Below the pieces are notes generated by a model, which saw only the letters and a program-made list of their open reading frames with translations, was not told where the DNA came from and searched no databases. The translations under genes and the position numbers were made by a program. This document shows, piece after piece, positions 38,299-47,443 of a DNA stretch of 64,000 nucleotides; positions within the stretch are counted from its first letter, which is position 1, and every line of letters starts with the position of its first letter. The DNA comes from Anaerolineae bacterium (GTDB taxonomy: Bacteria > Chloroflexota > Anaerolineae > Aggregatilineales > Phototrophicaceae): assembly GCA_022822305.1 (NCBI GenBank), contig JAJEBY010000016.1:496001-560000 (forward strand), given 5' to 3'.

Positions 38299-39502
38299 GG
38301 CCGAGATCCTCGTACGCTTGCAATAGCCGGGGCATCAGCGCCGACCAATCGTAGCGACCGCGCGCGGCCGCTCTCGCTTTTGTGCCCAATTTGATGCGCC
38401 GGTCAGGGTCATCCAGCAACGAGATTACAGCCTGCGCAAATGCTTCCGCATCATCCGCAAGCAGCATGGCGGCTCGCAAGTCGGGATGCAGTCCGGACGC
38501 GCCGATGCTAGTCGATACGATGACACAGCCGGCAGCCATCGCTTCGAGGATTTTGAGCCGGGTTCCGCTGCCCATGCGCAAGGGCGCGATGTAAACCGTC
38601 GCCGAATGCAGATAGGGCAATACCGATTCTACCCAGCCCGTGACGCCGATAGACGGTGTGGCAGCCAGGTCGAGAATGCGCCGGTGCGGGTTTCGGCCGA
38701 CGATGGCAAGCGTTGTCGCTGGATGCGCGCTCTGGATATGAGGGAACACGTCGCCGGCGAACCATTCGATGGCATCGACATTAGGCCGATAGTCCATTTT
38801 GCCGGTGAAAACCAGCTGCGCGTGTCCGCGCGCTTGTCCTGACGGGGGCGCATAATCATCGGCGGAGATGCCGTTGGGCATCAGATACAGCGGCGCGCCA
38901 TTATGGCGTTTCAGATGGGCGCGATCTTCCTCGCTGACAGCCAAGACCGCATCGACCGACCGGCAGATCTCGCGCTCAAAGCGCTTGAGGCGGCGCGCCT
39001 GCAGGCTGGAATATAGCGCGACGGGCAGCCGACCTGGACGTCGCCTGTCGACTGCGGCGACCAGTCGCTGCAATTCCGCTTCGGCATTCAGCGCATCGTA
39101 GATGACGACGGCGCCCCGCTTTTGCGCCAGAATCTGCGGCAGCATGCAACCCAATTCCAGGCCGGAAAACTGGATGATATCGAAGCTGCTGTCGTCCAAC
39201 ATGCGCTTGAGCTGCTTCTGATAGGCCTCGCTATAGAGCCGGTGTTCCATATCGGCTTGAGCGCTGGTGACGAGTTTCCAAACGCGCTTGAATTTGCTGT
39301 GTTGCGGAATGGGCAGCAGAGCGACGGCATGGCAGTAGTCATTGAGCGGGCTTGCGGCGTGACCCCGGATGTCATCGGCATAACTCAGGAGCGTCACCTG
39401 ATGTCCGTGCTGATGCAGTCCGCGAATAATACCGAAATTGCGAATGGCGGCGCCCGATGCGCTGGGAAACGGACTGTCCGGCGTGAGCAGCAGAATCTTC
39501 AT
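38291..39502 (-). CDS. Glycosyltransferase family 4 (GT-B fold)
   Basis: The 403-residue protein starts MKILLLTPDSPFPSASGAAI, the glycine-rich acceptor loop of GT4 enzymes. The donor-binding domain shows LVFTGKMDYRPNVDAIEWF, LAIVGRNPHRRI, VYIAPLRMGSGTRLKILEAM and a final ADDAEAFAQAV. The GSGTRLKILEAMAAG block replaces the more usual EGFGLxxxEAMA and is common in group 1 transferases working on surface polysaccharides. The frame stays open 41 codons upstream, but those residues are poorly conserved in character and overlap the previous gene. The chosen ATG lies 7 bases after that gene's stop. Confidence 0.87.
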   Translation of the reverse strand: MKILLLTPDSPFPSASGAAIRNFGIIRGLHQHGHQVTLLSYADDIRGHAASPLNDYCHAVALLPIPQHSKFKRVWKLVTSAQADMEHRLYSEAYQKQLKRMLDDSSFDIIQFSGLELGCMLPQILAQKRGAVVIYDALNAEAELQRLVAAVDRRRPGRLPVALYSSLQARRLKRFEREICRSVDAVLAVSEEDRAHLKRHNGAPLYLMPNGISADDYAPPSGQARGHAQLVFTGKMDYRPNVDAIEWFAGDVFPHIQSAHPATTLAIVGRNPHRRILDLAATPSIGVTGWVESVLPYLHSATVYIAPLRMGSGTRLKILEAMAAGCVIVSTSIGASGLHPDLRAAMLLADDAEAFAQAVISLLDDPDRRIKLGTKARAAARGRYDWSALMPRLLQAYEDLGLG

Positions 39503-39509
39503 TTGCGGG

Positions 39510-40610
39510 CTAGTTGAGCAGGGTTTGATAGCATGCTTGTACGATTCCAGCGGCTTTGCGCCAACTGAATTGAGCGGCGCGTCGAATGCCGGCTTCGGCT
39601 TGCGCCTGCCGCCATGAACTGTCACAGAGCGCTTTCATCAGAGCATCGGCGATGCTGGCAGTGTCGTGCGGATCAACCAGCGAGCCGACACCGCCGGTAA
39701 TTTCGCGCAAGGCTGGGATGTCACTGACTAACGGGACAGTTCCACATGCCATCGCTTCCAGGGCCGGCAATCCGAAGCCCTCGTAAAAGGAGGGCATCAG
39801 CAACGCAATCGCGTGATTGTAGAGCGCGGGAAGCTGGTCATCAATGACGTCGTCGATGAAGATTAGGCGCTCTTGAATGCCCACATCCTCGATATCGCTC
39901 ATCACTTGCCGGTAGTGCCAGCCGGGTCGGCCTGCGATGACCAGTTTTGGCGCGTCCGGCAGTTCCAGCAGCAGGTCGCGATAAGCGCGCGCCAAGCCCG
40001 GTAGATTCTTGCGCGGTTCGATTGTGCCGACGAACAAGAGATAGTCTGCGGGCAGATTCAATGCATTGACCGTTGACAGGGTGGAATTCCGCGCCAGCGG
40101 GCGAAAACTGTCGTCTACGCCAAGCCAATGCACGGTGATTTTCTCCGGCGGCACATCAAGCACATCAATGAAATCTTGTTTGGTGGCGTGGCTATTGGCC
40201 AGGATATGATCGGCGCGCCGGACTGATGCCTCTATCTGTCCGTTGTAGTAGCGACGGCTGGCGGCCGTCAAATATTCCGGATAGTGGACGAAGCTCAAGT
40301 CGTGTACGGTGATGACATGGCGTTTGGCGCCGCGGATCGGCGCGATAAAATCGGGCGAATGATACAGATCGAGACGATAGGGCAGCAACTCGGCGGAGAG
40401 GGCGATGCGCTCCAGCGGGTGGTGCGGCGGTGTCCAGAGCTTGGCGGTGGCGAAACGGTCGGAAAAAACTTGTTCAGCTTTGCGGCTCTGAAAGATAGTG
40501 GTAGTCTGGTGCGACGGCGCGGGCAAGGCGGCGATAACTTCTTGAATGTATCGGCTTATGCCTCCGACGCGATAATGAGTCAGACGCGAATCTATGCCAA
40601 CGTGTGCCAT
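39510..40610 (-). CDS. Glycosyltransferase family 4, mannosyltransferase-like
   Basis: The 366-residue GT-B enzyme opens with VGIDSRLTHYRVGGISRYIQ. HVITVHDLSFVHYPEYLT and ADHILANSHATKQDFIDVL are typical of WbaZ/MtfA-type mannosyl or rhamnosyl transferases. The donor domain has LLFVGTIEPRKNLPGLARAY and PSFYEGFGLPALEAMACGT, containing the E-x7-E motif. The first ATG lies only six bases after a TATACT box, suggesting a leaderless transcript. It is the first gene of the minus-strand glycosyltransferase operon. Confidence 0.88.
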   Translation of the reverse strand: MAHVGIDSRLTHYRVGGISRYIQEVIAALPAPSHQTTTIFQSRKAEQVFSDRFATAKLWTPPHHPLERIALSAELLPYRLDLYHSPDFIAPIRGAKRHVITVHDLSFVHYPEYLTAASRRYYNGQIEASVRRADHILANSHATKQDFIDVLDVPPEKITVHWLGVDDSFRPLARNSTLSTVNALNLPADYLLFVGTIEPRKNLPGLARAYRDLLLELPDAPKLVIAGRPGWHYRQVMSDIEDVGIQERLIFIDDVIDDQLPALYNHAIALLMPSFYEGFGLPALEAMACGTVPLVSDIPALREITGGVGSLVDPHDTASIADALMKALCDSSWRQAQAEAGIRRAAQFSWRKAAGIVQACYQTLLN

Positions 40611-40616
40611 GCGTTC

Positions 40617-40622
40617 AGTATA
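40617..40622 (-). promoter_or_regulatory. -10 box giving a probably leaderless glycosyltransferase mRNA
   Basis: TATACT on the minus strand ends six bases before the ATG of the glycosyltransferase gene at 40610. Transcription would then start at or beside the start codon, and no ribosome-binding site is visible. The -35 match is poor (CTAGCA, three of six at 18-base spacing). Confidence 0.4.
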
Positions 40623-40755
40623 GCGGTATCATGCGGGACGTGCTAGACGGGCGGCTGAATTTAGGCAGGCGGCGGACGAAGTTGAAATGGACCTCATGTC
40701 CGCCGACGCCGGCCTATTGCGGTCCGGTGATGTTGATCAAGAAAGGACTGTGCGC

Positions 40756-41730
40756 ATGCCGCAATACGATGTTGTGACCTTGGGCGAGACCATGATGCGA
40801 TTGACGCCGCCCGGATACTTGCGCATCGAGCAGACGCGCAGTTTTGATATTTGGGTTGGGGGAACAGAGTCCAATACAGCGGTCGGTCTGGCGCGCCTGG
40901 GATTGCGCGCCGCCTGGCTCTCACGCTTGCCGGCCACGCCAATGGGGCGATACGTTAGCAATCGAGTCGCGCAATACGGCGTTGATGTCAGCCGGGTGAT
41001 TTGGGCGGATGCTGACGAGCGGCTGGGCATATTTTTTCATGAGAAATCGCAGGCGCCGCGTACCAGCCATATCATCTACGATCGTGCAGATTCGGCGATG
41101 AGCCGCATCCAGCCCGGTGATTTGCCGTCGGCATTGTTTGCCGAAGGCGTTGCCAGTATGTTTCATGTGACCGGCATCACGTTAGCCATTAGTGATTCGG
41201 CGCGAGCTACGGCGTTGGCGGCGATGGGGCGCGCCAAGGACGCAGGATGGCAGATCAGCTTCGATACCAACTACCGCAGCGGCTTGTGGAGCGGGCCGCA
41301 GGCCGCCGATGGCTGCCATGAAGCCATGGCGCTGGCGGATATCGTCTTCTGTCCATCTGGCGATTATCAGGTGATGTACGGTGAAGCGACCGCTGAAGAC
41401 GCGATAGCCAAATTGGCGCAAGAGTATCCGAAGGCAACGATTGTCATGACGATGGGCAGAGATGGCGCGCTGGCGCGTTCCGCTTCCGGCGCGTTGATGA
41501 GGCAGCCGGCGATCTTGGCGGGCGACATCGGCCGGATCGGCGGCGGCGACGCCTTTGCCGCAGGTTTTCTCTACGCCTGGCTGACAGGTGCTGATCTGGC
41601 GCTGGCTCTGAAATGGGGCGCGGCGATGTCGGCGCACAAATACACCATCCACGGCGATCTGCCCCTGGTGGACTTTGATGAGGTAGAGGCGCTGGTAGAG
41701 GGCGCGTCCGGCGGTGGCCTGGTTCGATAG
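40756..41730 (+). CDS. PfkB family sugar kinase, 2-keto-3-deoxygluconate kinase-like
   Basis: The 324-residue ribokinase-fold enzyme starts MPQYDVVTLGETMMRLTPPG. GGTESNTAVGLARLGLRAAW is the sugar-binding glycine motif, and HEKSQAPRTSHIIYDRADSA and ISFDTNYRSGLWSG are features shared with KDG kinases. The ATP/catalytic motif reads IGGGDAFAAGFLYAW; the usual GAGD is GGGD here, but the catalytic Asp is kept. GAAAGGA lies before the chosen ATG. A longer open frame to 40687 adds an unlikely N-terminus. Substrate assignment rests on overall resemblance only. No KDPG aldolase is nearby. Confidence 0.78.
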   Translation: MPQYDVVTLGETMMRLTPPGYLRIEQTRSFDIWVGGTESNTAVGLARLGLRAAWLSRLPATPMGRYVSNRVAQYGVDVSRVIWADADERLGIFFHEKSQAPRTSHIIYDRADSAMSRIQPGDLPSALFAEGVASMFHVTGITLAISDSARATALAAMGRAKDAGWQISFDTNYRSGLWSGPQAADGCHEAMALADIVFCPSGDYQVMYGEATAEDAIAKLAQEYPKATIVMTMGRDGALARSASGALMRQPAILAGDIGRIGGGDAFAAGFLYAWLTGADLALALKWGAAMSAHKYTIHGDLPLVDFDEVEALVEGASGGGLVR

Positions 41731-41768
41731 CGGCGGACCGCAGGCTGGATTCGCCAATCCCTCTGCCA

Positions 41769-41774
41769 TATAAT
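41769..41774 (+). promoter_or_regulatory. -10 box upstream of the ABC exporter gene
   Basis: A perfect TATAAT lies 39 bases before the ABC exporter start. The hexamer 17 bases upstream is TGGATT, only three of six to the -35 consensus. Confidence 0.35.
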
Positions 41775-41812
41775 TCCCTGATTGATACCCGGTTGGAATC
41801 GCAATTCAACTT

Positions 41813-43612
41813 ATGAGCTCTGAACAAGACATCCGCCATCCCTTCGTACGGTTGCTCGATTATACAGCAGTCTACAAAGGGCGAGTGGCGCGCGCGACGC
41901 TGTATTCAGTTTTGGGCAAGATCTTCGATATCGCGCCGCCGGTGCTGATCGGCGTCGCCGTCGATATCGTCGTGGAACGGCAGGATTCGCTGCTGGGTCG
42001 CTTGGGCATAGTTGACCTGACTCACCAGTTGCTGGTATTGGGCGCGCTGACGCTGCTCATTTGGATTCTCGAATCGCTATTCGAATACATTCAGCGCGTT
42101 AGTTGGCGCAACCTGGCGCAATCGATGCAGCATGATCTTCGCGTCGAAACCTATGATCATGTGCAGCATCTCGAGCTGGCCTATTTCGAGGATCAAAGCA
42201 CCGGCGGCTTGATGTCGATCCTGAATGACGACATCAATCAGCTGGAGCGCTTTCTGGACATCGGCGCGAATGACGTCGTGCAAGTATTGACTACGGTCCT
42301 TGTGATCGGCGGCATCTTCTTCCTGGTGGCGCCGAGTGTGGCCTGGATGGCGGTGGTTCCAATCCCGATCATCATCTGGGGATCGATGCGGTTTCAGAAA
42401 CTTCTGGCGCCAAAATATGCCGCGGTCCGCGAGCAGGTCGGCATGATCAATCATCATCTGGCCAATAGCTTGAGCGGCATCGCCACGATCAAGAGCTTCA
42501 CGGCTGAGGACTTTGAGGCGGAGCGTTTGCGCGTCGAAAGCAACGAATACCTCGTGCGCAACCGGCGCGCCATTGTGCTGAGTTCAGCGTTTTCGCCGTC
42601 GATACGAATGGTGATCGTGGCCGGATTCATCGCGATCACGGTTGCCGGCGGTCAGTTGGCTCTCGATGGCGTGCTCGATGTCGGGGCGTACAGCGTGCTG
42701 GTTTTCATGACGCAGCGATTGCTCTGGCCACTGACGAGATTAGGCGAAACCTTCGATTTGTATCAGCGCGCGATGGCATCGACCATTCGTATACTGGATC
42801 TGCTCAGCATCAGAACGGAGATTGTGGACGGCGATATCGCGCTGGCGGCGGGGGCGATACGCGGAGAGATGCGGCTGGAAGATGTCTCGTTTGCCTACAG
42901 CGACGGCCGGGAGATCATCAGGGGCCTGTCGCTTGATATGCCCGAAGGTCATACGGTGGCGATTGTCGGCGCAACCGGGGCGGGCAAAAGCACCGTCATC
43001 AAGTTGCTGCTGCGTTTCTACGATGTTACTTCGGGGCGCGTGACGCTGGACGGCTACGACTTGCGCGAGCTGCGTCAAGCGGATATTCGCAATGCGATTG
43101 GATTGGTCAGTCAGGATGTCTTTCTCTTCCACGGCACCGTGCGCGAGAACATCGCCTACGGCGCTCCTGACACGCCAGACTACCTGATCGTCGAAGCGGC
43201 CAAGATCGCCGAAGCGCACGAATTCATCGGCGAGCTGCCGCATGGGTACGACACTGTGGTTGGGGAACGCGGGCAGAAGCTGTCCGGCGGTCAGCGACAG
43301 CGGCTGTCTATCGCGCGGGCCGTGCTGACCGATCCGCCGATACTGGTGCTGGATGAAGCCACGTCTTCGGTCGATAACGAAACCGAGGCGGCGATCCAGC
43401 GTTCTCTGGAGCGCATCGCGGTCGGTAGAACGACAATCGTGATCGCGCATCGGCTATCGACCATTCGCGCGGCCGATATGATTTATGTCTTGCAGGACGG
43501 GCAACTGAAAGAAAACGGCACACATGACGCGCTGGTCTTTCAGAATGGTTTGTATGCGGCTTTGTGGCGCGTGCAGACGGGCGAGCTGCTGCTGCACGAA
43601 GCCGGCGATTAA
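41813..43612 (+). CDS. ABC exporter, fused membrane and ATPase domains (MsbA/multidrug type)
   Basis: This 599-residue half-transporter works as a dimer to export lipids or drugs. Six transmembrane helices occupy about residues 20-310, with the coupling-helix region around [17 protein letters not shown]. The nucleotide-binding domain contains Walker [12 protein letters not shown] and the Q-loop SQDVFLF. It also contains the ABC signature [14 protein letters not shown], Walker [13 protein letters not shown] and the H-loop histidine in IAHRLSTI. All catalytic residues are present. It ends four bases inside the convergent Gfo/Idh gene. The substrate is unknown. Confidence 0.9.
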   Translation: MSSEQDIRHPFVRLLDYTAVYKGRVARATLYSVLGKIFDIAPPVLIGVAVDIVVERQDSLLGRLGIVDLTHQLLVLGALTLLIWILESLFEYIQRVSWRNLAQSMQHDLRVETYDHVQHLELAYFEDQSTGGLMSILNDDINQLERFLDIGANDVVQVLTTVLVIGGIFFLVAPSVAWMAVVPIPIIIWGSMRFQKLLAPKYAAVREQVGMINHHLANSLSGIATIKSFTAEDFEAERLRVESNEYLVRNRRAIVLSSAFSPSIRMVIVAGFIAITVAGGQLALDGVLDVGAYSVLVFMTQRLLWPLTRLGETFDLYQRAMASTIRILDLLSIRTEIVDGDIALAAGAIRGEMRLEDVSFAYSDGREIIRGLSLDMPEGHTVAIVGATGAGKSTVIKLLLRFYDVTSGRVTLDGYDLRELRQADIRNAIGLVSQDVFLFHGTVRENIAYGAPDTPDYLIVEAAKIAEAHEFIGELPHGYDTVVGERGQKLSGGQRQRLSIARAVLTDPPILVLDEATSSVDNETEAAIQRSLERIAVGRTTIVIAHRLSTIRAADMIYVLQDGQLKENGTHDALVFQNGLYAALWRVQTGELLLHEAGD

Positions 43613-44577
43613 CGGACTTGCGCCAACAAGCGGTCGACAACTTCCATGTTGCGGACTGCATCGCTCGGCGGAAAGCGCGGCTCACGGTCATTGAGCAGGG
43701 CGTCGGCGAAGTCTTCCACCATCAATTGATAGTGGTCGGTCTCCGGAATTACATATTCGGTAAACGAGTCGCCCTGCCAATGGTTCACCACAGTATCCGC
43801 GCCTCTGTCCGGCACGAAACTCGTTGGGACCGTAATCATGCCTTGCGTTCCTTTCAGCGTGTAACAATGCTGTCGGAAGGCGCGCAATCCACATTCCATG
43901 TGACCGATGACGCCAGAAGGGAAGCGCAGAGTAGCCGCCAGGCTTTCGTCGACGCCGGTCGTCGCGCCGATGTTGGCGGTCGCCGTCAGGTTTTCGGGCT
44001 CTTCGCCGGTCATGTAGCGCATGAGATTGACGCAGTAACAGCCCACATCCATCAATCCGCCGCCGGCCAATTCCTTGCTCAAACGCACATTGGCTTCGTC
44101 AGACACCGGGAAGGTGAAGCTGCTGTTGATGAATTGCAATTCGCCGATGCCGCCCGCGGCGATGATCTGTTTGACTTTGGCGTGCTGCGGATGAAAGCGA
44201 TACATGAAGGCTTCCGCCAGCAAGACGCCGCGCTTTTCAAAGGCGTCGACGATGCTATGGGCTTCGGCCGCGTCGCTGGCGAAGGGTTTCTCGCAGAGTG
44301 TGGGCAGCCCGGCTTCGGCGCACTTGATGCTCCATTCAGCATGCAGGCTGTTGGGAAGCGGAATGTACATGGCGTCGATATTGGGATCGGCGATTAGAGC
44401 TTCGTAGCTGCCGTGCGCAACCGGGATGTTATGAACTTCGGCGTAGCGCTTTGCGGTATCGAGTGAGCGACTGCCGACCGCGGCAGCCTCACCGTTGCTT
44501 GATGCATGGATGGCCGGAATCACGCGACGACCGATGTTTGCCGTGCTCAAGATGCCCCAACGTACAATTTCGCTCAC
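43609..44577 (-). CDS. Gfo/Idh/MocA family oxidoreductase
   Basis: The 322-residue NAD(P)-dependent sugar or cyclitol dehydrogenase has an N-terminal Rossmann fold ([18 protein letters not shown]). The family's catalytic motif appears as [19 protein letters not shown], where EKP carries the conserved Lys. The C-terminal alpha/beta domain has [20 protein letters not shown], with the usual DxGxYxxxxxxxL pattern. It overlaps the upstream substrate-binding-protein gene by four bases (ATGA). It is the last gene of an operon with that protein and a glycosidase. Oxidation of a released sugar is a plausible role. Confidence 0.86.
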   Translation of the reverse strand: MSEIVRWGILSTANIGRRVIPAIHASSNGEAAAVGSRSLDTAKRYAEVHNIPVAHGSYEALIADPNIDAMYIPLPNSLHAEWSIKCAEAGLPTLCEKPFASDAAEAHSIVDAFEKRGVLLAEAFMYRFHPQHAKVKQIIAAGGIGELQFINSSFTFPVSDEANVRLSKELAGGGLMDVGCYCVNLMRYMTGEEPENLTATANIGATTGVDESLAATLRFPSGVIGHMECGLRAFRQHCYTLKGTQGMITVPTSFVPDRGADTVVNHWQGDSFTEYVIPETDHYQLMVEDFADALLNDREPRFPPSDAVRNMEVVDRLLAQVR

Positions 44578-45386
44578 AATAAGCTCCCTAATGCAGATTC
44601 AGACAAGATCCAGTTATCGATGATTGTAGCGAGTTGCCCGCTAGCAATCAAAGTCGCCAGGGCGTCGTCAACCAATCTCCAGGCATCGCGCCGACTGCTG
44701 GACAGGGCAATCGCAAAATAGTCGTGTGTGAGATGGAAGCGCTCAATGCGCCAGCTTGGGTATTCACGCTGGTACGAGCGCAGGGTTGTGGCGTCTACCA
44801 CAGCGGCGTCGGCTATGCCCAGGCGGAGAGCGTCAAGCGCGTATCGCGGCAATTCATAAGGAAACCGTTCGAGTTTCAGTTCAAAGGATTCTGCTTCCAG
44901 CTTGCGCAATTCAGTTTCGGCTTGGCTGCCAATTTCAAAAGCGACTCTATGACCGGCTAGCGACTCCGCGTTCAGCTTCGGCGCGTCAACGGACGAGACC
45001 ACGAGCAAGCCGTTGTCGAAATAATGCCGCGTGTAGCGCAGGTCGTCCATACGCGACGGATCGATCCGCAGCGCCGAAATCAGCAGATCCGCTTCCCCGC
45101 TGATTAGAGCGTCATACAAGCCATAGTAGCTGATGTTGATGAATCGCAGCGGCAAGTCGATCCGCTCGGCAATGGCTTTTGCCAGCTCAATATCCAAACC
45201 GGTGAGCGATTGTCCGTCGTCGACGGCGAAGGGCGGGAAGCTGGCGTCGACGCCAACCGCGATTTCGCCTCGCGGAAAGGCGGCGCGCTTATCCGGCGGC
45301 GGTTCGACGCGGGACGCCAGCACGGCCAAGAGCGCGGCCAACCCGCATAAGCATACGCTGGCAATCAACAGTCGCGCAGGTTTCAT
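44574..45386 (-). CDS. Solute-binding protein family 3 domain protein, membrane-anchored
   Basis: The 270-residue protein has an N-terminal export or anchor helix (LLIASVCLCGLAALLAVLA) and a family 3 solute-binding fold. IAVGVDASFPPFAVDD, LTGLDIELAKAIAERIDLPL, ALISGEADLLISAL and YTRHYFDNGLLVV are the characteristic strands. No lipobox cysteine is evident and no cognate permease or ATPase gene is adjacent. The start is set by a TGATG overlap with the glycosidase gene. Because it lies between a glycosidase and a sugar-type dehydrogenase, it may sense or bind a carbohydrate, although family 3 usually binds amino acids. Confidence 0.8.
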   Translation of the reverse strand: MKPARLLIASVCLCGLAALLAVLASRVEPPPDKRAAFPRGEIAVGVDASFPPFAVDDGQSLTGLDIELAKAIAERIDLPLRFINISYYGLYDALISGEADLLISALRIDPSRMDDLRYTRHYFDNGLLVVSSVDAPKLNAESLAGHRVAFEIGSQAETELRKLEAESFELKLERFPYELPRYALDALRLGIADAAVVDATTLRSYQREYPSWRIERFHLTHDYFAIALSSSRRDAWRLVDDALATLIASGQLATIIDNWILSESALGSLL

Positions 45387-46582
45387 CAGTTTGCCTGTGG
45401 TGGCGGCAGCCATCGCGTCGCGCTCTCATCCCAATCTCGGGCGTAATTCTGAATGGCAAAGTAGATCGGCTTCAGCTCGAATTCCGGGCTGATCAAGGTG
45501 AAGTTGTCGGGATAGCTCAACGTCGCGGCAGGATACCGCAGCGCCCAGATGCACAGTTGATTGAGCCAGGGCCAGTTTGCTTCAGCGTATTCGAAGGCGC
45601 GAACGGTGTAAGCCAGACGCCGAGACGGGCGAACGGCGTAACTCCAGCGCGGATGATCGTTCCAGCCCGTTTCGGTCACGTAGACGGCCTTATGCTCATC
45701 GTCGTTTTCAATCATGATCTGGCGCAGCAACTCCAGCCGGCGGAAGTTCAGTTGATGCGGCGCCGGTTCGGATTCCGGAGGATAGACCAGGCCGTAGCTG
45801 TGGACGGCCAGCGCATCGAAATATGCCGAGGCGCCGAATCGGTACATATCGCGCAGGTATTCCAGGTCGCTAAGCCCAGCCGCGCTGCCGCGCCTTTCGT
45901 TCGTCGGCGCCAGCGCTCCCGCCAGGACCGTCGCCTGCGGATTCGCGCTCTTGATGCTTTGATAGGTCGCGCGCAGGAGACGCACATAGGCGGCCGGATC
46001 CACCGGGCGGTATCCCCATTCGAAGCTGAGATTGGGTTCATTCCAGACGATGAAGTGTTGAATAGAATCGGCATATTGTTCGGCAAGTCTGGCGGCGGCG
46101 ATGGCGAAGTCGTCGAAAGCGGCTTCGGGCAAATGGTTGAGCGTCGTTTGGCCATCGGGGCGCGCCCACTGGGGAACGAGACCAAGTCTAGCGATGATGC
46201 GCAGTCCTTGATTCCGGGCGTGGCGCACGATCAGATCGGTCTGCTCCCAGTTGAATTGGCCCGGATTTGGTTCAAAGTAGGCCCAGGGGAAGAACTGCAC
46301 GATTGTCGCGGCGCCCATCTCGCGCGTCAATTGCAGCGATCGTTGAATCTTCCATTCGTCGACTTCGTTTTCCAGCAGCGTGTGAACGCAAACCTGCGGC
46401 TTGGTCGTTTCCACGACTTGCGGCTCGCCCAGCTGGATGCGGCGCGGCGGCGGACGCGATATCAGCACCAGCGACAATATCAGAGCCAGCGCGAATGTTA
46501 GACTGAATCGGCGACGAAATCGCATGGCGACGGCAAACAAGTGTTGTCGTCTGGTCGGGATTTCTCGAGATTTGTGTGACAT
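45386..46582 (-). CDS. Secreted or membrane-anchored glycoside hydrolase, clan GH-A (GH39/GH5-like)
   Basis: A signal-anchor helix (SLTFALALILSLVLISRP) precedes a TIM-barrel glycosidase domain. The acid/base glutamate is in HFIVWNEPNLSFEWGYRP and the nucleophile glutamate in AVYVTETGWNDHPRW, the arrangement of clan GH-A retaining enzymes. PWAYFEPNPGQFNWEQTD is another family feature. Start is uncertain among a TTG at 46603 and ATG codons at 46582 and 46525; none has a strong ribosome-binding site. The stop and the following start share one base (TGATG). The substrate is not identifiable. Confidence 0.8.
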   Translation of the reverse strand: MSHKSREIPTRRQHLFAVAMRFRRRFSLTFALALILSLVLISRPPPRRIQLGEPQVVETTKPQVCVHTLLENEVDEWKIQRSLQLTREMGAATIVQFFPWAYFEPNPGQFNWEQTDLIVRHARNQGLRIIARLGLVPQWARPDGQTTLNHLPEAAFDDFAIAAARLAEQYADSIQHFIVWNEPNLSFEWGYRPVDPAAYVRLLRATYQSIKSANPQATVLAGALAPTNERRGSAAGLSDLEYLRDMYRFGASAYFDALAVHSYGLVYPPESEPAPHQLNFRRLELLRQIMIENDDEHKAVYVTETGWNDHPRWSYAVRPSRRLAYTVRAFEYAEANWPWLNQLCIWALRYPAATLSYPDNFTLISPEFELKPIYFAIQNYARDWDESATRWLPPPQAN

Positions 46583-46604
46583 TGACTTCGCAATCGGGTA
46601 CAAT
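46576..46604 (+). promoter_or_regulatory. Promoter of the sulfotransferase-like / aminotransferase-like pair
   Basis: GTGACA (5 of 6 to -35) and TACAAT (5 of 6 to -10) are separated by exactly 17 bases. The predicted start near 46611 gives a leader of about 96 bases that holds two inverted repeats. Confidence 0.6.
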
Positions 46605-46641
46605 AGCCGCTGTGAATGAAGGTCAAACCAACCGGCGAGTG

Positions 46642-46675
46642 GCGGCCAGGCCGCGATCGTTCTACAGTATTGTAG
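46642..46675 (+). promoter_or_regulatory. Two inverted repeats in the leader of the sulfotransferase-like gene
   Basis: GCGGCC-A-GGCCGC (46642-46654) is a perfect 13-base palindrome. CTACA-GTAT-TGTAG (46662-46675) is a perfect five-pair hairpin. Both lie between the predicted transcription start and the TTG start codon. They could form RNA hairpins or serve as an operator; no T run follows. Confidence 0.4.
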
Positions 46676-46706
46676 TCACAAGCCACCGAATGAGGGATAG
46701 CAAGAA

Positions 46707-47435
46707 TTGCCGCAGCGATTTGTAGCGATGTGGTCGGGACCACGCAACATTTCCACAGCGTTGATGCGTTCGTGGTCAAGCCGCAGCGATACCTCCGTGG
46801 TCGATGAGCCCTTTTATGCGCACTATTTGAAAACGACCGGATACGCCCATCCCGGGGCCGCCGAGATAATCGCCAGTTATGAGACCGATTGGCGCAAGGT
46901 GATTGATCAGCTTTTCGCGGACGAGAAAGACGGCAAGACGATTAGCTATCAGAAGCACATGACGCAGCACATGCTGGAGCATATCGACTTGACATGGACT
47001 CGCCGGGTATCGAATTGCTTCTTGATTCGCGAACCGCGGCGAATGTTGATTTCTTTCGCCAAAGTCATTCCCAATCCGCGATTGGATCAGACCGGATTGC
47101 CGCAGCAAGTTGAGATCTTCAAGCTCGTGCGCGCGGAATCGGGCGAGGCGCCGCCGGTGATTTCGTCACGCGGGGTCCTGCAAGATCCGGAAGGCTCGCT
47201 GCGGAAGTTGTGTGCGCGGCTGGATCTCCCTTTCGATCCGGCAATGTTGAGCTGGCCGGCGGGCAATCACAAGAGCGATGGCGTTTGGGCCAAGCATTGG
47301 TACGCCAGCGTCGAGAAATCCACGGGCTTCGGGCCGTACCGGGATGACGATGCCGAGCTGCCCGAACACTTACGAGAATTGCTCGGCGAATGCCAGCGGC
47401 TTTATGATCAGATGGCGCAATACTGCATAAACTAG
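46707..47435 (+). CDS. Sulfotransferase-like protein paired with an aminotransferase-like gene
   Basis: The 242-residue protein opens PQRFVAMWSGPRNISTALMR, where WSGPRNIST is in the position of the 5'-phosphosulfate loop of sulfotransferases. SNCFLIREPRRMLISFAKV corresponds to the 3'-phosphate-binding (LxRxPxxxxxS) segment. It is therefore a P-loop sulfotransferase-fold protein whose donor is unproven. I choose the TTG at 46707, nine bases after AGGGA, because conserved sequence begins before the ATG at 46728. The aminotransferase-like gene follows after eight bases. From memory, these two domains occur fused in plant proteins named branched-chain aminotransferase-like, so a joint function is likely. 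Confidence 0.68.
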   Translation: MPQRFVAMWSGPRNISTALMRSWSSRSDTSVVDEPFYAHYLKTTGYAHPGAAEIIASYETDWRKVIDQLFADEKDGKTISYQKHMTQHMLEHIDLTWTRRVSNCFLIREPRRMLISFAKVIPNPRLDQTGLPQQVEIFKLVRAESGEAPPVISSRGVLQDPEGSLRKLCARLDLPFDPAMLSWPAGNHKSDGVWAKHWYASVEKSTGFGPYRDDDAELPEHLRELLGECQRLYDQMAQYCIN

Positions 47436-47443
47436 GACGCACT

